A stretch of DNA of 64,000 nucleotides from an uncultured Pelagibacteraceae bacterium (GTDB lineage Bacteria; Pseudomonadota; Alphaproteobacteria; Pelagibacterales; Pelagibacteraceae). Position numbers and translations under genes: made by a program. Positions within the stretch are counted from its first letter, which is position 1. Each line of letters begins with the position of its first letter. The notes under the pieces are model-generated. The model was not told where the DNA came from, did not search any database, and was given only the letters and a program-made list of their open reading frames with translations. This document shows positions 28,005 to 37,696 of the stretch, piece after piece. The stretch is taken from NCBI GenBank assembly GCA_902588625.1, contig CACIPU010000003.1, positions 1 through 64,000 of the forward strand, written 5' to 3'.

Positions 28005-31000
28005 TTAGACATTAATTTTCTTTATAAATGCCTCTTTATTTAGGTTTTTTAAAGTTTCATAGTCAAACTTTCTTTTATCTTTAAGCTCGAACAAATAATT
28101 TTTATCTTTATTTTCAACAGAAATTCTAATTTTTGAAGTGCCTTTATCTTTAATTGCATTATATAATTTATCTAAATCTTCAATATTTTTCATCTCAATC
28201 TCTACGTTTTCATAATTAGTCTTTGTAAATTTATCAAGACTAAGTATTTTTCTTACGTTAATTCTTCTAAATCTATTATCTTGATTTTCTTTATCTTTCA
28301 TAACGGTTAATAAAAAAGATTTTCCCTCTATTAAATGCTGTCTATTTAAGTCTAATATTTCTGAAAACAAAAAGATTTCATATACCTTGCTTAAATCACT
28401 AAATTTTACTATTGCAAAAGCATTTCCCTTCGATGTTTTTTTTTCTTTTATAGACATAACGGTTCCAGCAATAAAAGCTTCTGAGATATTACTATTTTCA
28501 AAATCTTGAAAAGATTGTACTTTATAAAGCGAAAGAGCATCTTCATAATTTTTTAGCGGATGATTTGACATATAAAACCCTATTGACTCAAATTCTTTTG
28601 ATAAATATTCATCAATAGACCAACTTGTTAATTTTTTAGTATTTTCCAAATATGGTATTTTTTGATTATCTTCTGAAAATAAACTACTTTGATTCTGTAT
28701 TTTATTTTCATATATAGTTTTTGAATTCTGTATAATGTTGGGAATATTATTAAAAAGAACTTTTCTATTTTTAAAGATAGAATCAAATGCTCCTGCTTTT
28801 ACTAATCCCTCAAGTTGAAGTTTGTTGATATTTTTTGGATCTACTCTATTAATAAAATCACTTATTGATTTAAATTTTCCATTTTTTTCTCTCTCTTCAA
28901 CAAGAGATGACACAGCGTCAAAACCAACATTTTTTATTGCTCCTAGTGCGTAAAATAAATATTTATCTTTTGGTATAAAGTCTGCGAAACATTTATTAAT
29001 ACATGGACTTTGGACTTGTATTTCTAATCTTTTTAATTCTTCAAAAAATTCGCTTAATTTATCCGTATTTGATAGTTCATTAGACATAGAAGCTGAAATA
29101 AATTCATTTGGATAGTAAGTTTTTAAATATGCTGTTTGATATGCTATTAAAGCATAGGCTGCGGCATGACTTTTATTAAAGCCATATTCTGCAAAAGGTT
29201 CGATTTTTCCAAAAATAAAGCTAGCGGTATCTTTAGCGATTCCATTTTTTATAGCACCGCTTACAAAACGTTCTTTTTGTTTTTCAAGTTCAGCTCTTTT
29301 CTTTTTTCCCATTGCCTTTCTTAAAATATCTGCTTCGCCCGGTGTAAATCCTGAAAGTATCTGAGCTATTTGCATTACTTGTTCTTGATAAATAATAACC
29401 CCGTACGTAGGCTCTAAAATCTTTTTAAGTTTAGGATGAAGATAATCTGGTTCTTTTTCACCATGTTTACACTGGTTGTATGTAGGTATATTGCTCATTG
29501 GACCAGGTCTGTATAAAGCTACTAATGCTATAATATCGTCAAATTTGTTAGGTTTCATATTAACTAAAGCATCTCTCATTCCAGCACTTTCCAATTGAAA
29601 TAATCCTACTGTATGACCCAAACTTAATAATTTAAAAATTTGAGGATCGTCTAATCTAATTTTTTTAATATCTAAATTAATTTTCTTTTCTTTAAGAAGT
29701 GATATTGTCTTTTGAATTACTGTTAAAGTTTTTAAACCAAGCAAATCAAATTTAACTAGACCTGCATTTTCTGAAGCATACATGTCAAATTGTGTTGAAG
29801 GTAAAAGTGAATCTGAAGATGGATCTTTATAAAGTGGTACAAGTTCTGATGATTTTTCTTCTGGTATAACTACACCAGCAGCATGAGTTGCCATATTTCT
29901 ATTTAGTCCTTCAAGTTTAAGAGAAAGTTCTATAAGTTTTTTAACTCTTGGATCTTTTTTTTCTTCACTTTGTAATCTAGGTTCCCTTGCTATTGATTCT
30001 TTAAGAGATAAGGGTCTAGAAGGATCAAATGGTATCATTTTACATAAAGCATCAACATGACCGTAAGATAAACCCAGGACTCTTCCTATATCTCTAAACG
30101 CCATTCTAGCTTTTAATTTTCCGAATGTAATAATATGCGCAACACCCTTTCCATATTTTTTTTTTAAATAATGAAATACTTGGTCTCTTTTTTCCTCACA
30201 AAAATCAATATCAAAATCAGGCATTGAAATTCTATCTGGGTTTAGAAACCTTTCAAAAATTAAATCAAATTTTATAGGATCAATATCAGTGATTGACAAA
30301 ACCCAAGCAACTAACGAACCGGCTCCTGAACCTCTTCCTGGTCCAACTGGAATATTATTTTTTTTTGCCCATTTGATATAATCAGATACAATAAGAAAAT
30401 AGCTTGAGTACTTCATTTTTGAAATAATATTAATCTCATGTTGAAGTCTTAAATGATACGTTTTTTCTACTAAAGATTTTTTTTTGTCTTGGGTGCTTGG
30501 TAAAACAAATTCCTGCAATTTAATATTTAAACCTTTTAATGACTCTTCTTTCAACAGCTGATCAACATTTTTGGATTGTTCAGTTTGAATATTAGGAAGA
30601 ACAGGTTCAGAATTTTTGGGTCTATAAGAAATTCTTAAAGGAAGGTTTTTATTATTTTCTAAAGCATCTGGAAGATCTTTAAAAAGATCGAACATTTCAT
30701 CAGACTTTTTTAAATAATGATGATTAGAATATTTTCTTCTATCTTTTACATTTACATAAGTTTTTTCTCCAATACATAAATAGGCATCGTGAGCTTCATG
30801 CATTTCTTTGTCTAAATAAAATACTTCATTTGTTGCTATTAGAGGTAAATCTAATTCATTTGATACATTAGTTAGAAATTTTTCAAAAAAATTTTCACCA
30901 GGATCGTTATGTCTTTGAATTTCTAAGTAAATATTGTCAGAAAAACTTCTTTTAAGAGTTTTTAATAATTTATAAATTTCGTCAGTAAGATTTCTCGAAA

Positions 31001-31427
31001 AGAGTTTCCCAAAAAAAGAATCTATAGATCCAGTTAATAAAATTAATCCCTCACTATTTGTTATAATATCGTCAATCTTACAATGAGGATGTTCATTATC
31101 TTTTATTTCTAAATATGATTTTGAAGAAAGCTTAATTAAATTTTTATAACCAATTAAATTTTTAGCAATTAAAGGAATTTTTCCAGTATTGTTTCCATTT
31201 ATAATATTAATTTGGGTTCCTATAATTGGCTGTGTTTTTGATTTTGCAAGAAGTTCCGAAAATTCTAAAGCTCCACATAAATTGTTAGAATCGCTTAGAC
31301 CAACTGCTTTGATTTTGTTGTCTTTACAATATTTTGCTAAATCAGAAGTCCTTAACGCTCCTTCGCAAATTGAATATTGAGTATGAACTTTAATATGATT
31401 AAATTCTTTATTATTAACTCCATTCAT
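28005..31427 (-). CDS. dnaE: DNA polymerase III subunit alpha
   Basis: Replicative polymerase catalytic subunit, 1140 residues. The N-terminal PHP domain begins IKVHTQYSICEGALR. The C-family palm has GPGRGSGAGSLVAW and PDFDIDFCEEKRD, with the two catalytic Asp; the fingers contain YQEQVMQIAQILSGFTPGEADILRKAMGKK and GYNKSHAAAYA-like EYGFNKSHAAAYALI. An HhH segment and an OB domain (near 960-1050, FIAGTVMSIKEKKTSKGNAFAIV) follow. It overlaps the lolD stop by 4 bp. Confidence 0.98.
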   Translation of the reverse strand: MNGVNNKEFNHIKVHTQYSICEGALRTSDLAKYCKDNKIKAVGLSDSNNLCGALEFSELLAKSKTQPIIGTQINIINGNNTGKIPLIAKNLIGYKNLIKLSSKSYLEIKDNEHPHCKIDDIITNSEGLILLTGSIDSFFGKLFSRNLTDEIYKLLKTLKRSFSDNIYLEIQRHNDPGENFFEKFLTNVSNELDLPLIATNEVFYLDKEMHEAHDAYLCIGEKTYVNVKDRRKYSNHHYLKKSDEMFDLFKDLPDALENNKNLPLRISYRPKNSEPVLPNIQTEQSKNVDQLLKEESLKGLNIKLQEFVLPSTQDKKKSLVEKTYHLRLQHEINIISKMKYSSYFLIVSDYIKWAKKNNIPVGPGRGSGAGSLVAWVLSITDIDPIKFDLIFERFLNPDRISMPDFDIDFCEEKRDQVFHYLKKKYGKGVAHIITFGKLKARMAFRDIGRVLGLSYGHVDALCKMIPFDPSRPLSLKESIAREPRLQSEEKKDPRVKKLIELSLKLEGLNRNMATHAAGVVIPEEKSSELVPLYKDPSSDSLLPSTQFDMYASENAGLVKFDLLGLKTLTVIQKTISLLKEKKINLDIKKIRLDDPQIFKLLSLGHTVGLFQLESAGMRDALVNMKPNKFDDIIALVALYRPGPMSNIPTYNQCKHGEKEPDYLHPKLKKILEPTYGVIIYQEQVMQIAQILSGFTPGEADILRKAMGKKKRAELEKQKERFVSGAIKNGIAKDTASFIFGKIEPFAEYGFNKSHAAAYALIAYQTAYLKTYYPNEFISASMSNELSNTDKLSEFFEELKRLEIQVQSPCINKCFADFIPKDKYLFYALGAIKNVGFDAVSSLVEEREKNGKFKSISDFINRVDPKNINKLQLEGLVKAGAFDSIFKNRKVLFNNIPNIIQNSKTIYENKIQNQSSLFSEDNQKIPYLENTKKLTSWSIDEYLSKEFESIGFYMSNHPLKNYEDALSLYKVQSFQDFENSNISEAFIAGTVMSIKEKKTSKGNAFAIVKFSDLSKVYEIFLFSEILDLNRQHLIEGKSFLLTVMKDKENQDNRFRRINVRKILSLDKFTKTNYENVEIEMKNIEDLDKLYNAIKDKGTSKIRISVENKDKNYLFELKDKRKFDYETLKNLNKEAFIKKINV

Positions 31428-32101
31428 TCTTTAATTATATTACCATCTAATATATTTAACTTATAGTCTGCTTTACTGGATAAATCTCTATTATGAGTTG
31501 CATATAAAATTGCTCTATTTTGTGATTTAAGTTTTAAAAAAAGTGAAAAAATTTCACCCGCAGTTTTTCTGTCAAGACTCCCTGTGGGTTCATCAGCCAA
31601 AATTAACTTAGGTTCGGTAATTATTGCTCTTGCAACTGCTACTCTTTGTTGTTCTCCTCCTGAAAGTTCATTTGGAAAGTGATCGATTCGACTTGATAGA
31701 TTTACTGATGACAAAGTTTTTTTGGCTTTTGTTAATGATTCTTGCAATGAAACTCCTGTATTAAGAAGAGGCATCATAACATTTTCAAGTGCTGTAAAAT
31801 CAGTAAGTAAATTATTTTGTTGATAAACAATTGAAATACCTTTTTTTCTTACTTTATCTTTTTCTGCATCTGAAGATCGTGAAATATTCTTTCTATCAAA
31901 AAATACTTCACCCGATGTTGGTTGATCTAATAACGCTATTATGTGTAATAATGTTGATTTTCCTGATCCGGAAGGTCCGTTTAACGATACTAGTTCACCT
32001 TTATTAATTTTTAAATCAACACTTTTTAATACAGAAATTTTTTTTTTATTTAAGAAAAATTTTTTTGATATTTTTGATAATTTTATTATTTCCCTATTCA
32101 T
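31424..32101 (-). CDS. lolD: Lipoprotein-releasing ABC transporter ATPase LolD
   Basis: ATPase of the LolCDE system that extracts lipoproteins from the inner membrane. 225 residues. Walker A GPSGSGKSTLL, Q-loop VYQQNNLL, signature LSGGEQQRVAVARAI, Walker B LILADEPTG and switch His in YATHNRDL. It overlaps the end of the LolC/E permease gene by 8 bp, so the two products pair. MacB-type efflux ATPases look similar; the neighbouring FtsX-type permease and synteny favour LolD. Confidence 0.92.
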   Translation of the reverse strand: MNREIIKLSKISKKFFLNKKKISVLKSVDLKINKGELVSLNGPSGSGKSTLLHIIALLDQPTSGEVFFDRKNISRSSDAEKDKVRKKGISIVYQQNNLLTDFTALENVMMPLLNTGVSLQESLTKAKKTLSSVNLSSRIDHFPNELSGGEQQRVAVARAIITEPKLILADEPTGSLDRKTAGEIFSLFLKLKSQNRAILYATHNRDLSSKADYKLNILDGNIIKE

Positions 32102-33329
32102 ATTTTAAAGCTTTGATTGGATCTAATTTAGCTGCAGATATTGATGGAAAGATTGTCGCAAAAAAAGTAATTAGTAATGAAAAAAAAGAAACAAAAACTA
32201 TATATTTTAGATTAATTTCAGATGGCATTTGACTTAAAAAATATATTTCCTCAGGAAATAGCCTAACATTAAATAACGAAGTAATTAATACTCTGATTTC
32301 TTCTATATAATATGAAAAAAGCACTCCTATGATAACGCCAGTGATTGTTGCTAACAGCCCTATTGTGAAACCAACTAAAAAAAATATTTTACTTATTGAT
32401 TTTTTGCTCACACCTAAAGTTCTTAAAATAGCTATTTCTTTAGTCTTGTTTTTTACTAAAATTGTTAATCCTGAAATTATATTAAATGCCGCTACTATAA
32501 TAATTAAAGTTAAAATAATAAACATAACATTTCTCTCTACTTTTAATGCACCAAAGAATGATTTATTTAAATCAGCCCATGAATAAACATACTGTTCATT
32601 GAATATTTCTTGAATTTTCTCTTTAATGAGTTCTGCGGTATCAGGATTTTTTAAAAAAATTTCCAAGCCAATATCCATACCAGATAACTCAAATAAAGAA
32701 TTTGCATTATCAAAGTGCATAAAAATAACGTTTTGGTCAAATTCTGCAAGTCCTGTACTAAATACTGATGTAACTCTAAATTTTTCTTGAAGAGGTAAAT
32801 TTCCAAATGGTGTTTGTAAGTTTGAAGTTGACATTACAGATATTTCATCCCCTACTACCAAATCTAAAGAAATTGCTAAGTCTTTTCCTATAGAGACTGT
32901 ATTTTTCTTAAACAGTTCTAAAGATCCGTCTATAATACCATTTCTAATCAAATCTATTTTATGAATATCATTTTTTTGGTATGCCCTAACTAATATACCC
33001 ATTGTATTTTCTTTATTAATCAATATACCTTGGCCACTAAATGTTAATGACGCTCTTTCTATTAAGTTGTTAAGATTACCAAGTTTTTTAATATTCTTTA
33101 CATCGATTGCCTGTGAATAGGGTTTGACAATAATATGAGGATTAAAACCTAAAATTTTATTAATTAGTTCAGTTCTAAAACCATTCATAACTGACATAAC
33201 TATTATTAAAATAGCTACGCCAAGTGTGATTCCCATGAATGAGAAAATAGAAATAACTTTTAAAAAACCCTCTTTCCGCTTAGGTTTTAAATATCTAAAT
33301 GCTACTATTCTTTCTAATTTTGAAATCAA
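32094..33329 (-). CDS. lolC: Lipoprotein-releasing permease LolC/LolE
   Basis: Inner-membrane permease of lipoprotein export, 411 residues. Topology: one N-terminal helix (about 23-47, ISIFSFMGITLGVAILIIVMSVMNGF), a periplasmic domain (about 50-260), then three helices in the FtsX domain (about 270-400) with KTKEIAILRTLGVSKKSI, the conserved coupling segment. Only one LolC/E gene is present, as in other alphaproteobacteria, which suggests a homodimer. Overlaps proS by 4 bp and lolD by 8 bp. Confidence 0.92.
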   Translation of the reverse strand: MISKLERIVAFRYLKPKRKEGFLKVISIFSFMGITLGVAILIIVMSVMNGFRTELINKILGFNPHIIVKPYSQAIDVKNIKKLGNLNNLIERASLTFSGQGILINKENTMGILVRAYQKNDIHKIDLIRNGIIDGSLELFKKNTVSIGKDLAISLDLVVGDEISVMSTSNLQTPFGNLPLQEKFRVTSVFSTGLAEFDQNVIFMHFDNANSLFELSGMDIGLEIFLKNPDTAELIKEKIQEIFNEQYVYSWADLNKSFFGALKVERNVMFIILTLIIIVAAFNIISGLTILVKNKTKEIAILRTLGVSKKSISKIFFLVGFTIGLLATITGVIIGVLFSYYIEEIRVLITSLFNVRLFPEEIYFLSQMPSEINLKYIVFVSFFSLLITFFATIFPSISAAKLDPIKALKYE

Positions 33330-34654
33330 TTTGAATTTATCTTTTTATTTAATTTATTTTTAATTTCTTCAATAGTCAAAATGTCAGTTTTCCCGTTTAT
33401 TTCCTTGAATTCAAATTGATTTTCTCCAGATTTTGACCCTATAATAATTTGATAAGGTATTCCGATTAAATCAAATTTTTTAAACTTTGCAGATAAATGA
33501 TCCTCTGTATCGTCAAAAAGTACGTCAATATTACTATTTTTTAAAAAATCATATATTTTTTTTGATTTTTCAAAATTTAAATCATCTTTTTTTTGCAAAC
33601 TTGGAATAATAACAACGTCAAAAGGTGAAATAGACTCAGGCCACTTCATAATGTTGTTATTAAACTTGGCCTCTATTACAGCCCCGACTAATCTTGAAAC
33701 TCCAATTCCATATGAACCCATTTTGACATAAACCTTTTTACCATCTTTTAAATCAACTGAACATTTTAATGGTTTTGAATACTTGTCACCAAAATAAAAA
33801 ATATGTCCTACTTCAATTCCTTTTGTTGTTAGCTGATTATTTTTATTTACTTTACTCGTAAAATCTTCTTTTTTAAATTTATCATCTGTAACTGCATAAA
33901 AATTATCATATTTTCTTCTTAGGTTATTTATTGAAGGTTGATTATTTTGGTGTTCATTAATATCAATATCAAAAATTCTTTTATCGGCGTAAATTTTACT
34001 TTCACCGGTATCAGCTAATATTATAAATTCATGAGATAAATCTCCTCCTATTGGTCCTGTATCAGCAGACATAGGTATAGCTGTAAGACCCAATCTTTTA
34101 AAAGTATTAAGATAAGCAAAAAACATTTTATTATAAGACTCTTTTGCCTTGTCATCATCTAAATCGAAAGAATAAGCATCCTTCATAAAAAATTCTTTAC
34201 ATCGCATTACACCAAATCTTGGTCTAAGTTCATCGCGGAATTTCCATTGAATGTGGTATAATATTTGAGGTAATGATTTATATGATTTAACGCTGGATCT
34301 AAAAATTTCTGTAATTAGTTCTTCATTTGTAGGACCATATAATAAATCTTTTCCTTGTCTATCTTTTATTCTTAACATCTCTTCACCATAATCATCATAT
34401 CTTCCACTTTCTTTCCATATTTCAGCAGATTGTATTGTTGGCATTAACAACTCTTGTGCACCAATTTTATTTTGTTCTTCTCTAACAATTTTTTCAATTT
34501 TTTTCATAATTTTAAAACCTATAGGTAGCCAAGAATAAATACCTGTGGAAGATTGTTTTATCATTCCAGTTTTTAACATAAGTTGATGAGATTTAATTTT
34601 AGCTTCAGATGGATTTTCTTTTAAAAGAGGAATGAATAGTTTTGATAAATACAT
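33326..34654 (-). CDS. proS: Proline--tRNA ligase, short form without editing domain
   Basis: Class II synthetase of 442 residues. Motif 2 lies around WKFRDELRPRFGVMRCKEFFMKDAYSFD; motif 3 is GSYGIGVSRLVGAVIEA. The segment TGPIGGDLSHEFIILADTGES runs on with only about 50 residues before KGIEVGHIFYFGDKYS, so the 180-residue INS editing domain of E. coli-type ProRS is missing. This is the alphaproteobacterial/mitochondrial type, which depends on trans-editing; a YbaK-domain protein is encoded at 62304-62786. Between rnj and lolC; 3 bp from rnj. Confidence 0.95.
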   Translation of the reverse strand: MYLSKLFIPLLKENPSEAKIKSHQLMLKTGMIKQSSTGIYSWLPIGFKIMKKIEKIVREEQNKIGAQELLMPTIQSAEIWKESGRYDDYGEEMLRIKDRQGKDLLYGPTNEELITEIFRSSVKSYKSLPQILYHIQWKFRDELRPRFGVMRCKEFFMKDAYSFDLDDDKAKESYNKMFFAYLNTFKRLGLTAIPMSADTGPIGGDLSHEFIILADTGESKIYADKRIFDIDINEHQNNQPSINNLRRKYDNFYAVTDDKFKKEDFTSKVNKNNQLTTKGIEVGHIFYFGDKYSKPLKCSVDLKDGKKVYVKMGSYGIGVSRLVGAVIEAKFNNNIMKWPESISPFDVVIIPSLQKKDDLNFEKSKKIYDFLKNSNIDVLFDDTEDHLSAKFKKFDLIGIPYQIIIGSKSGENQFEFKEINGKTDILTIEEIKNKLNKKINSN

Positions 34655-34657
34655 ATT

Positions 34658-36322
34658 TTATATTCTGACTAAATTTACGTTTGTATAAGGTCTCTTTCCA
34701 GTCTTTTCTTTAACTGTTTTTCTACAATCGATCCTCAAGGTTTCTATTAGACTTTTTTCTTGTTTTGAGTTTTGTAGAGAAAATGTTTTGCATATTTTTC
34801 TTATTTTTTCATTTAAAATAAAAACAAAATCACTATTTTCTCCGTTACTAGGTATTCCTTTAAACGAAATAATAGGATTTTTTACTAAAGACCCAGTTTT
34901 ATTAATTAAAAGTGTTATTTCTAAAAAACCATTGAAAGATATATTAATTCTCTCTTTAATAGAGTGTGAGTCTTCACCTACACTCAATTTACCATCTACA
35001 TACATTCTTCCTACTGGAGCTTTATCAATTATTTTTGGTTTTTCGCCAGGATAAAGTTGAACAATATCACCATTTTCAATTTTTACAGGGTAAGGTACCT
35101 GCATTTCTTTTGCAAAATTTATATGTTCTATCATATGTCTATGTTCGCCATGAACGGGAATGATTGATTTTGGTTTCACCCATTTATACATATCTTTTAA
35201 ATCTTCTCTATTGGGATGTCCTGAGACATGAACAAATTCATTGTCTTCTGATACTACATCAATACTATTTTTAACTAACTGATTATGAAGTTTAAATAAT
35301 TTTTTTTCGTTACCAGGAATAATTTTTGATGAAAATATAACTGTATCTTTAGGTTCGATAAATACATCGGGATGAATATAATTTGCTATCCTCATCATTG
35401 CCCCATTTGGTTCTCCTTGACTACCTGTACACAAATATAAAATTTTCTTTTTTTCTATATTTTTTGCATCACGTGTGTCCAAAGGTTCGATTAAATCACT
35501 TAAATAACCACATTGGCGCGCTGCTTTATATATTCTGTGCATAGACCTTCCAACGAGAGAGATATGTCTCCCCAATTTTTTAGCACAATAAAAAATGCTT
35601 TCCATGCGTGCTACATTTGATGCAAAAGAAGTAACTATAATTCTGTTTGTTCTATTTTCCATTATTTTTAATAAACTTTCTCTTACATCAGACTCTGATC
35701 CAGCTCTACCTGGACTAAAAACATTTGTTGAATCACATATCATAGCTAATATTCCTTGTTCACCAATTTTTTTGAGTTTTTCTTCATTAATTTTTTCTCC
35801 AATTAGGGGGTTTGGATCTATCTTCCAGTCTCCTGTATGTAAAACTAATCCTGAAGGTGTTTTAATACTAAGACCGTTTGGTTCTAGAATGGAATGTGTA
35901 AGTGTAACAAATTCAATTTCAAATGGCCCAAGTGAAATGTTTCCATTTAACTTAACTATTTTCAATTTATTTCCTAAGTCAATTTTTTTTTCTCTAAATT
36001 TTTCTTTTATTAAAATGCTAGTAAATGGTGTAGCATAAATATCGCAAAGCAATTTGGGCCATATATGTGCAATAGCACCGATATGATCTTCATGGGCATG
36101 AGTCAAAACGAGGCCAAGTAAATCATTCTTTTTATCAACTATGAAACCAGGATCGGGATAAATTAAATCTATTCCTGGTATAGTATCATCTGCAAATGTA
36201 ACTCCTATATCAACTATAATCCATTTTCTATTCCCTGGATTACCATAAGCAAATAAATTCATATTCATGCCTATTTCTCCTGATCCACCAAGTGGACAAA
36301 AAATAAATTCTTCTTTTTTCAT
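34658..36322 (-). CDS. rnj: Ribonuclease J
   Basis: Metallo-beta-lactamase/beta-CASP ribonuclease of RNA decay and maturation, 554 residues. LGGSGEIGMNMNLFAYG begins the fold, LTHAHEDHIGAI (near residue 74) binds the zinc pair, LHTGDWKIDPNP and CDSTNV follow, and beta-CASP motifs GSQGEPNGAMMRIAN, SGHPNREDL and PVHGEHRHMIEH are all present. The C-terminal domain after 430 is of RNase J type. It has both endonuclease and 5' exonuclease activity in characterised relatives. It sits between coaX and proS, the usual alphaproteobacterial site minus mce. Confidence 0.95.
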   Translation of the reverse strand: MKKEEFIFCPLGGSGEIGMNMNLFAYGNPGNRKWIIVDIGVTFADDTIPGIDLIYPDPGFIVDKKNDLLGLVLTHAHEDHIGAIAHIWPKLLCDIYATPFTSILIKEKFREKKIDLGNKLKIVKLNGNISLGPFEIEFVTLTHSILEPNGLSIKTPSGLVLHTGDWKIDPNPLIGEKINEEKLKKIGEQGILAMICDSTNVFSPGRAGSESDVRESLLKIMENRTNRIIVTSFASNVARMESIFYCAKKLGRHISLVGRSMHRIYKAARQCGYLSDLIEPLDTRDAKNIEKKKILYLCTGSQGEPNGAMMRIANYIHPDVFIEPKDTVIFSSKIIPGNEKKLFKLHNQLVKNSIDVVSEDNEFVHVSGHPNREDLKDMYKWVKPKSIIPVHGEHRHMIEHINFAKEMQVPYPVKIENGDIVQLYPGEKPKIIDKAPVGRMYVDGKLSVGEDSHSIKERINISFNGFLEITLLINKTGSLVKNPIISFKGIPSNGENSDFVFILNEKIRKICKTFSLQNSKQEKSLIETLRIDCRKTVKEKTGKRPYTNVNLVRI

Positions 36323-37099
36323 CTACATTAAATAATTTTTATTTTTTCTAAAAATTTCAATTATTCCTTTAATTGTTATATTCTTGTCTACCTTAAAATT
36401 CTTATTAATAGAAGACCTAAATAAATCAGCATACCCACCAGTAAAAATTATTTTATATTTTTTTTTAGTCTCGTTTTCTATTTTTAAAATAATATTATTT
36501 ATTAAACCAGAATATCCCCAGAAAAAACCTGAGCGTAAGGCTTCAATAGTATTTTTTCCTATGACTTTTTTTTGTTTTTTCATTAAAAAAGTAGGTATTT
36601 GATCAGCAGAGTCGACTAAGCCTTTTAGCGAAACATTTATTCCTGGCGCAATTATACCACCAGTATAAATACCATTTTTAGTTACTACATCAAATGTGGT
36701 AGCTGTACCAAAGTCTAAAACTATACAATTAGATTTAAATATTTTATGAGCAGCAACGGCATTAGCTATTCTATCAGATCCTACTTGTTTTTTATTCTTG
36801 ATATTTATCTTGATTATTTTTTTAATATTTTTTTTTTTAATTTCAATCAAATTGACTTTATAAAATGTTCTTAAAAACTTTTTTAATTTTAATTCATATT
36901 TAGGTACAACACTTGAGAACAAAGCATTTTTGTTTAATTTATTTTTCTTTATAATTTTGGATAAATTTTTCTTTAAAAATTTTTGTGATAATATATGTGC
37001 TGAATTGAAATAAACAAAATTTTTGATCTTAAAGTTTTTAAGATTTATTATACAAATTTTTGTATTTGTATTTCCTATATCTCCAATTAATATATTCAT
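36323..37099 (-). CDS. coaX: Type III pantothenate kinase
   Basis: First enzyme of coenzyme A synthesis. 258 residues of the ASKHA fold: phosphate-1 motif IGDIGNTNTKICI at the start, GSDRIANAVAAHK near 110, DFGTATTFDVV near 130 and GGIIAPGINVSLKGLVDSADQIP near 147. Separated from birA by 3 bp and directly adjoining rnj. Confidence 0.94.
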   Translation of the reverse strand: MNILIGDIGNTNTKICIINLKNFKIKNFVYFNSAHILSQKFLKKNLSKIIKKNKLNKNALFSSVVPKYELKLKKFLRTFYKVNLIEIKKKNIKKIIKINIKNKKQVGSDRIANAVAAHKIFKSNCIVLDFGTATTFDVVTKNGIYTGGIIAPGINVSLKGLVDSADQIPTFLMKKQKKVIGKNTIEALRSGFFWGYSGLINNIILKIENETKKKYKIIFTGGYADLFRSSINKNFKVDKNITIKGIIEIFRKNKNYLM

Positions 37100-37102
37100 T
37101 TG

Positions 37103-37696
37103 TTAATCTAAGGATCCTCCATCTATCATAGCAGTTATATCTTTAGTATCTAAAAAACTTAAAGAACTTAAATTATAAAAAAATTTACTATATCTTGCAT
37201 ATAATATAAAAATTAATTCTTTATTATTAACTCTTTTTTTTGTTTCTAAAAGAATATTTGTAGCTTTATATTTATTTGTAATATTAGGACTTGAAATAAC
37301 ATTTATTCCTACTCCTACAATTAAAAATTTTTTCTTATTTAAAGTGATTACTTCTTGTAGAATTCCACAAACTTTTTTTCCATTAAGTAAAATATCGTTT
37401 GGTCTTTTAAATGAAATCTTTTTATTTATACAAAATTCTTTAATTACACTAGAAACTATTGCTGAATTAATTAAGTAAAACTCATTAGATTTTGGATAAT
37501 TTTTTTTTAGTGGAAAAAAAATTGAAACAAATAAATTGCCTATATCTGATATCCATTTTTTTCCATGGGTACCTCTGCCTTTGTTTTGAGATTCAGCGTA
37601 AATAAATCCATTTATTCCTTTTTTCTTTTTTATCAAATCTATAGCCACATCATTTGTGCTAGTTACTCTTTTAAATTTAAATATTTTAAATTTCAT
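37103..37696 (-). CDS. birA: Biotin--[acetyl-CoA-carboxylase] ligase
   Basis: Attaches biotin to the acetyl-CoA carboxylase carrier protein. 197 residues. VTSTNDVA near the start, AESQNKGRGTHGKKWIS (biotinyl-AMP loop), FKRPNDILLNGKKVCGILQE and VGVGINV are family motifs. There is no N-terminal helix-turn-helix, so it is a class I ligase without repressor function. The C-terminal domain is very short. Its start shares one base with the nuoN stop (TAATG), as in other alphaproteobacteria where birA trails the nuo operon. Confidence 0.92.
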   Translation of the reverse strand: MKFKIFKFKRVTSTNDVAIDLIKKKKGINGFIYAESQNKGRGTHGKKWISDIGNLFVSIFFPLKKNYPKSNEFYLINSAIVSSVIKEFCINKKISFKRPNDILLNGKKVCGILQEVITLNKKKFLIVGVGINVISSPNITNKYKATNILLETKKRVNNKELIFILYARYSKFFYNLSSLSFLDTKDITAMIDGGSLD

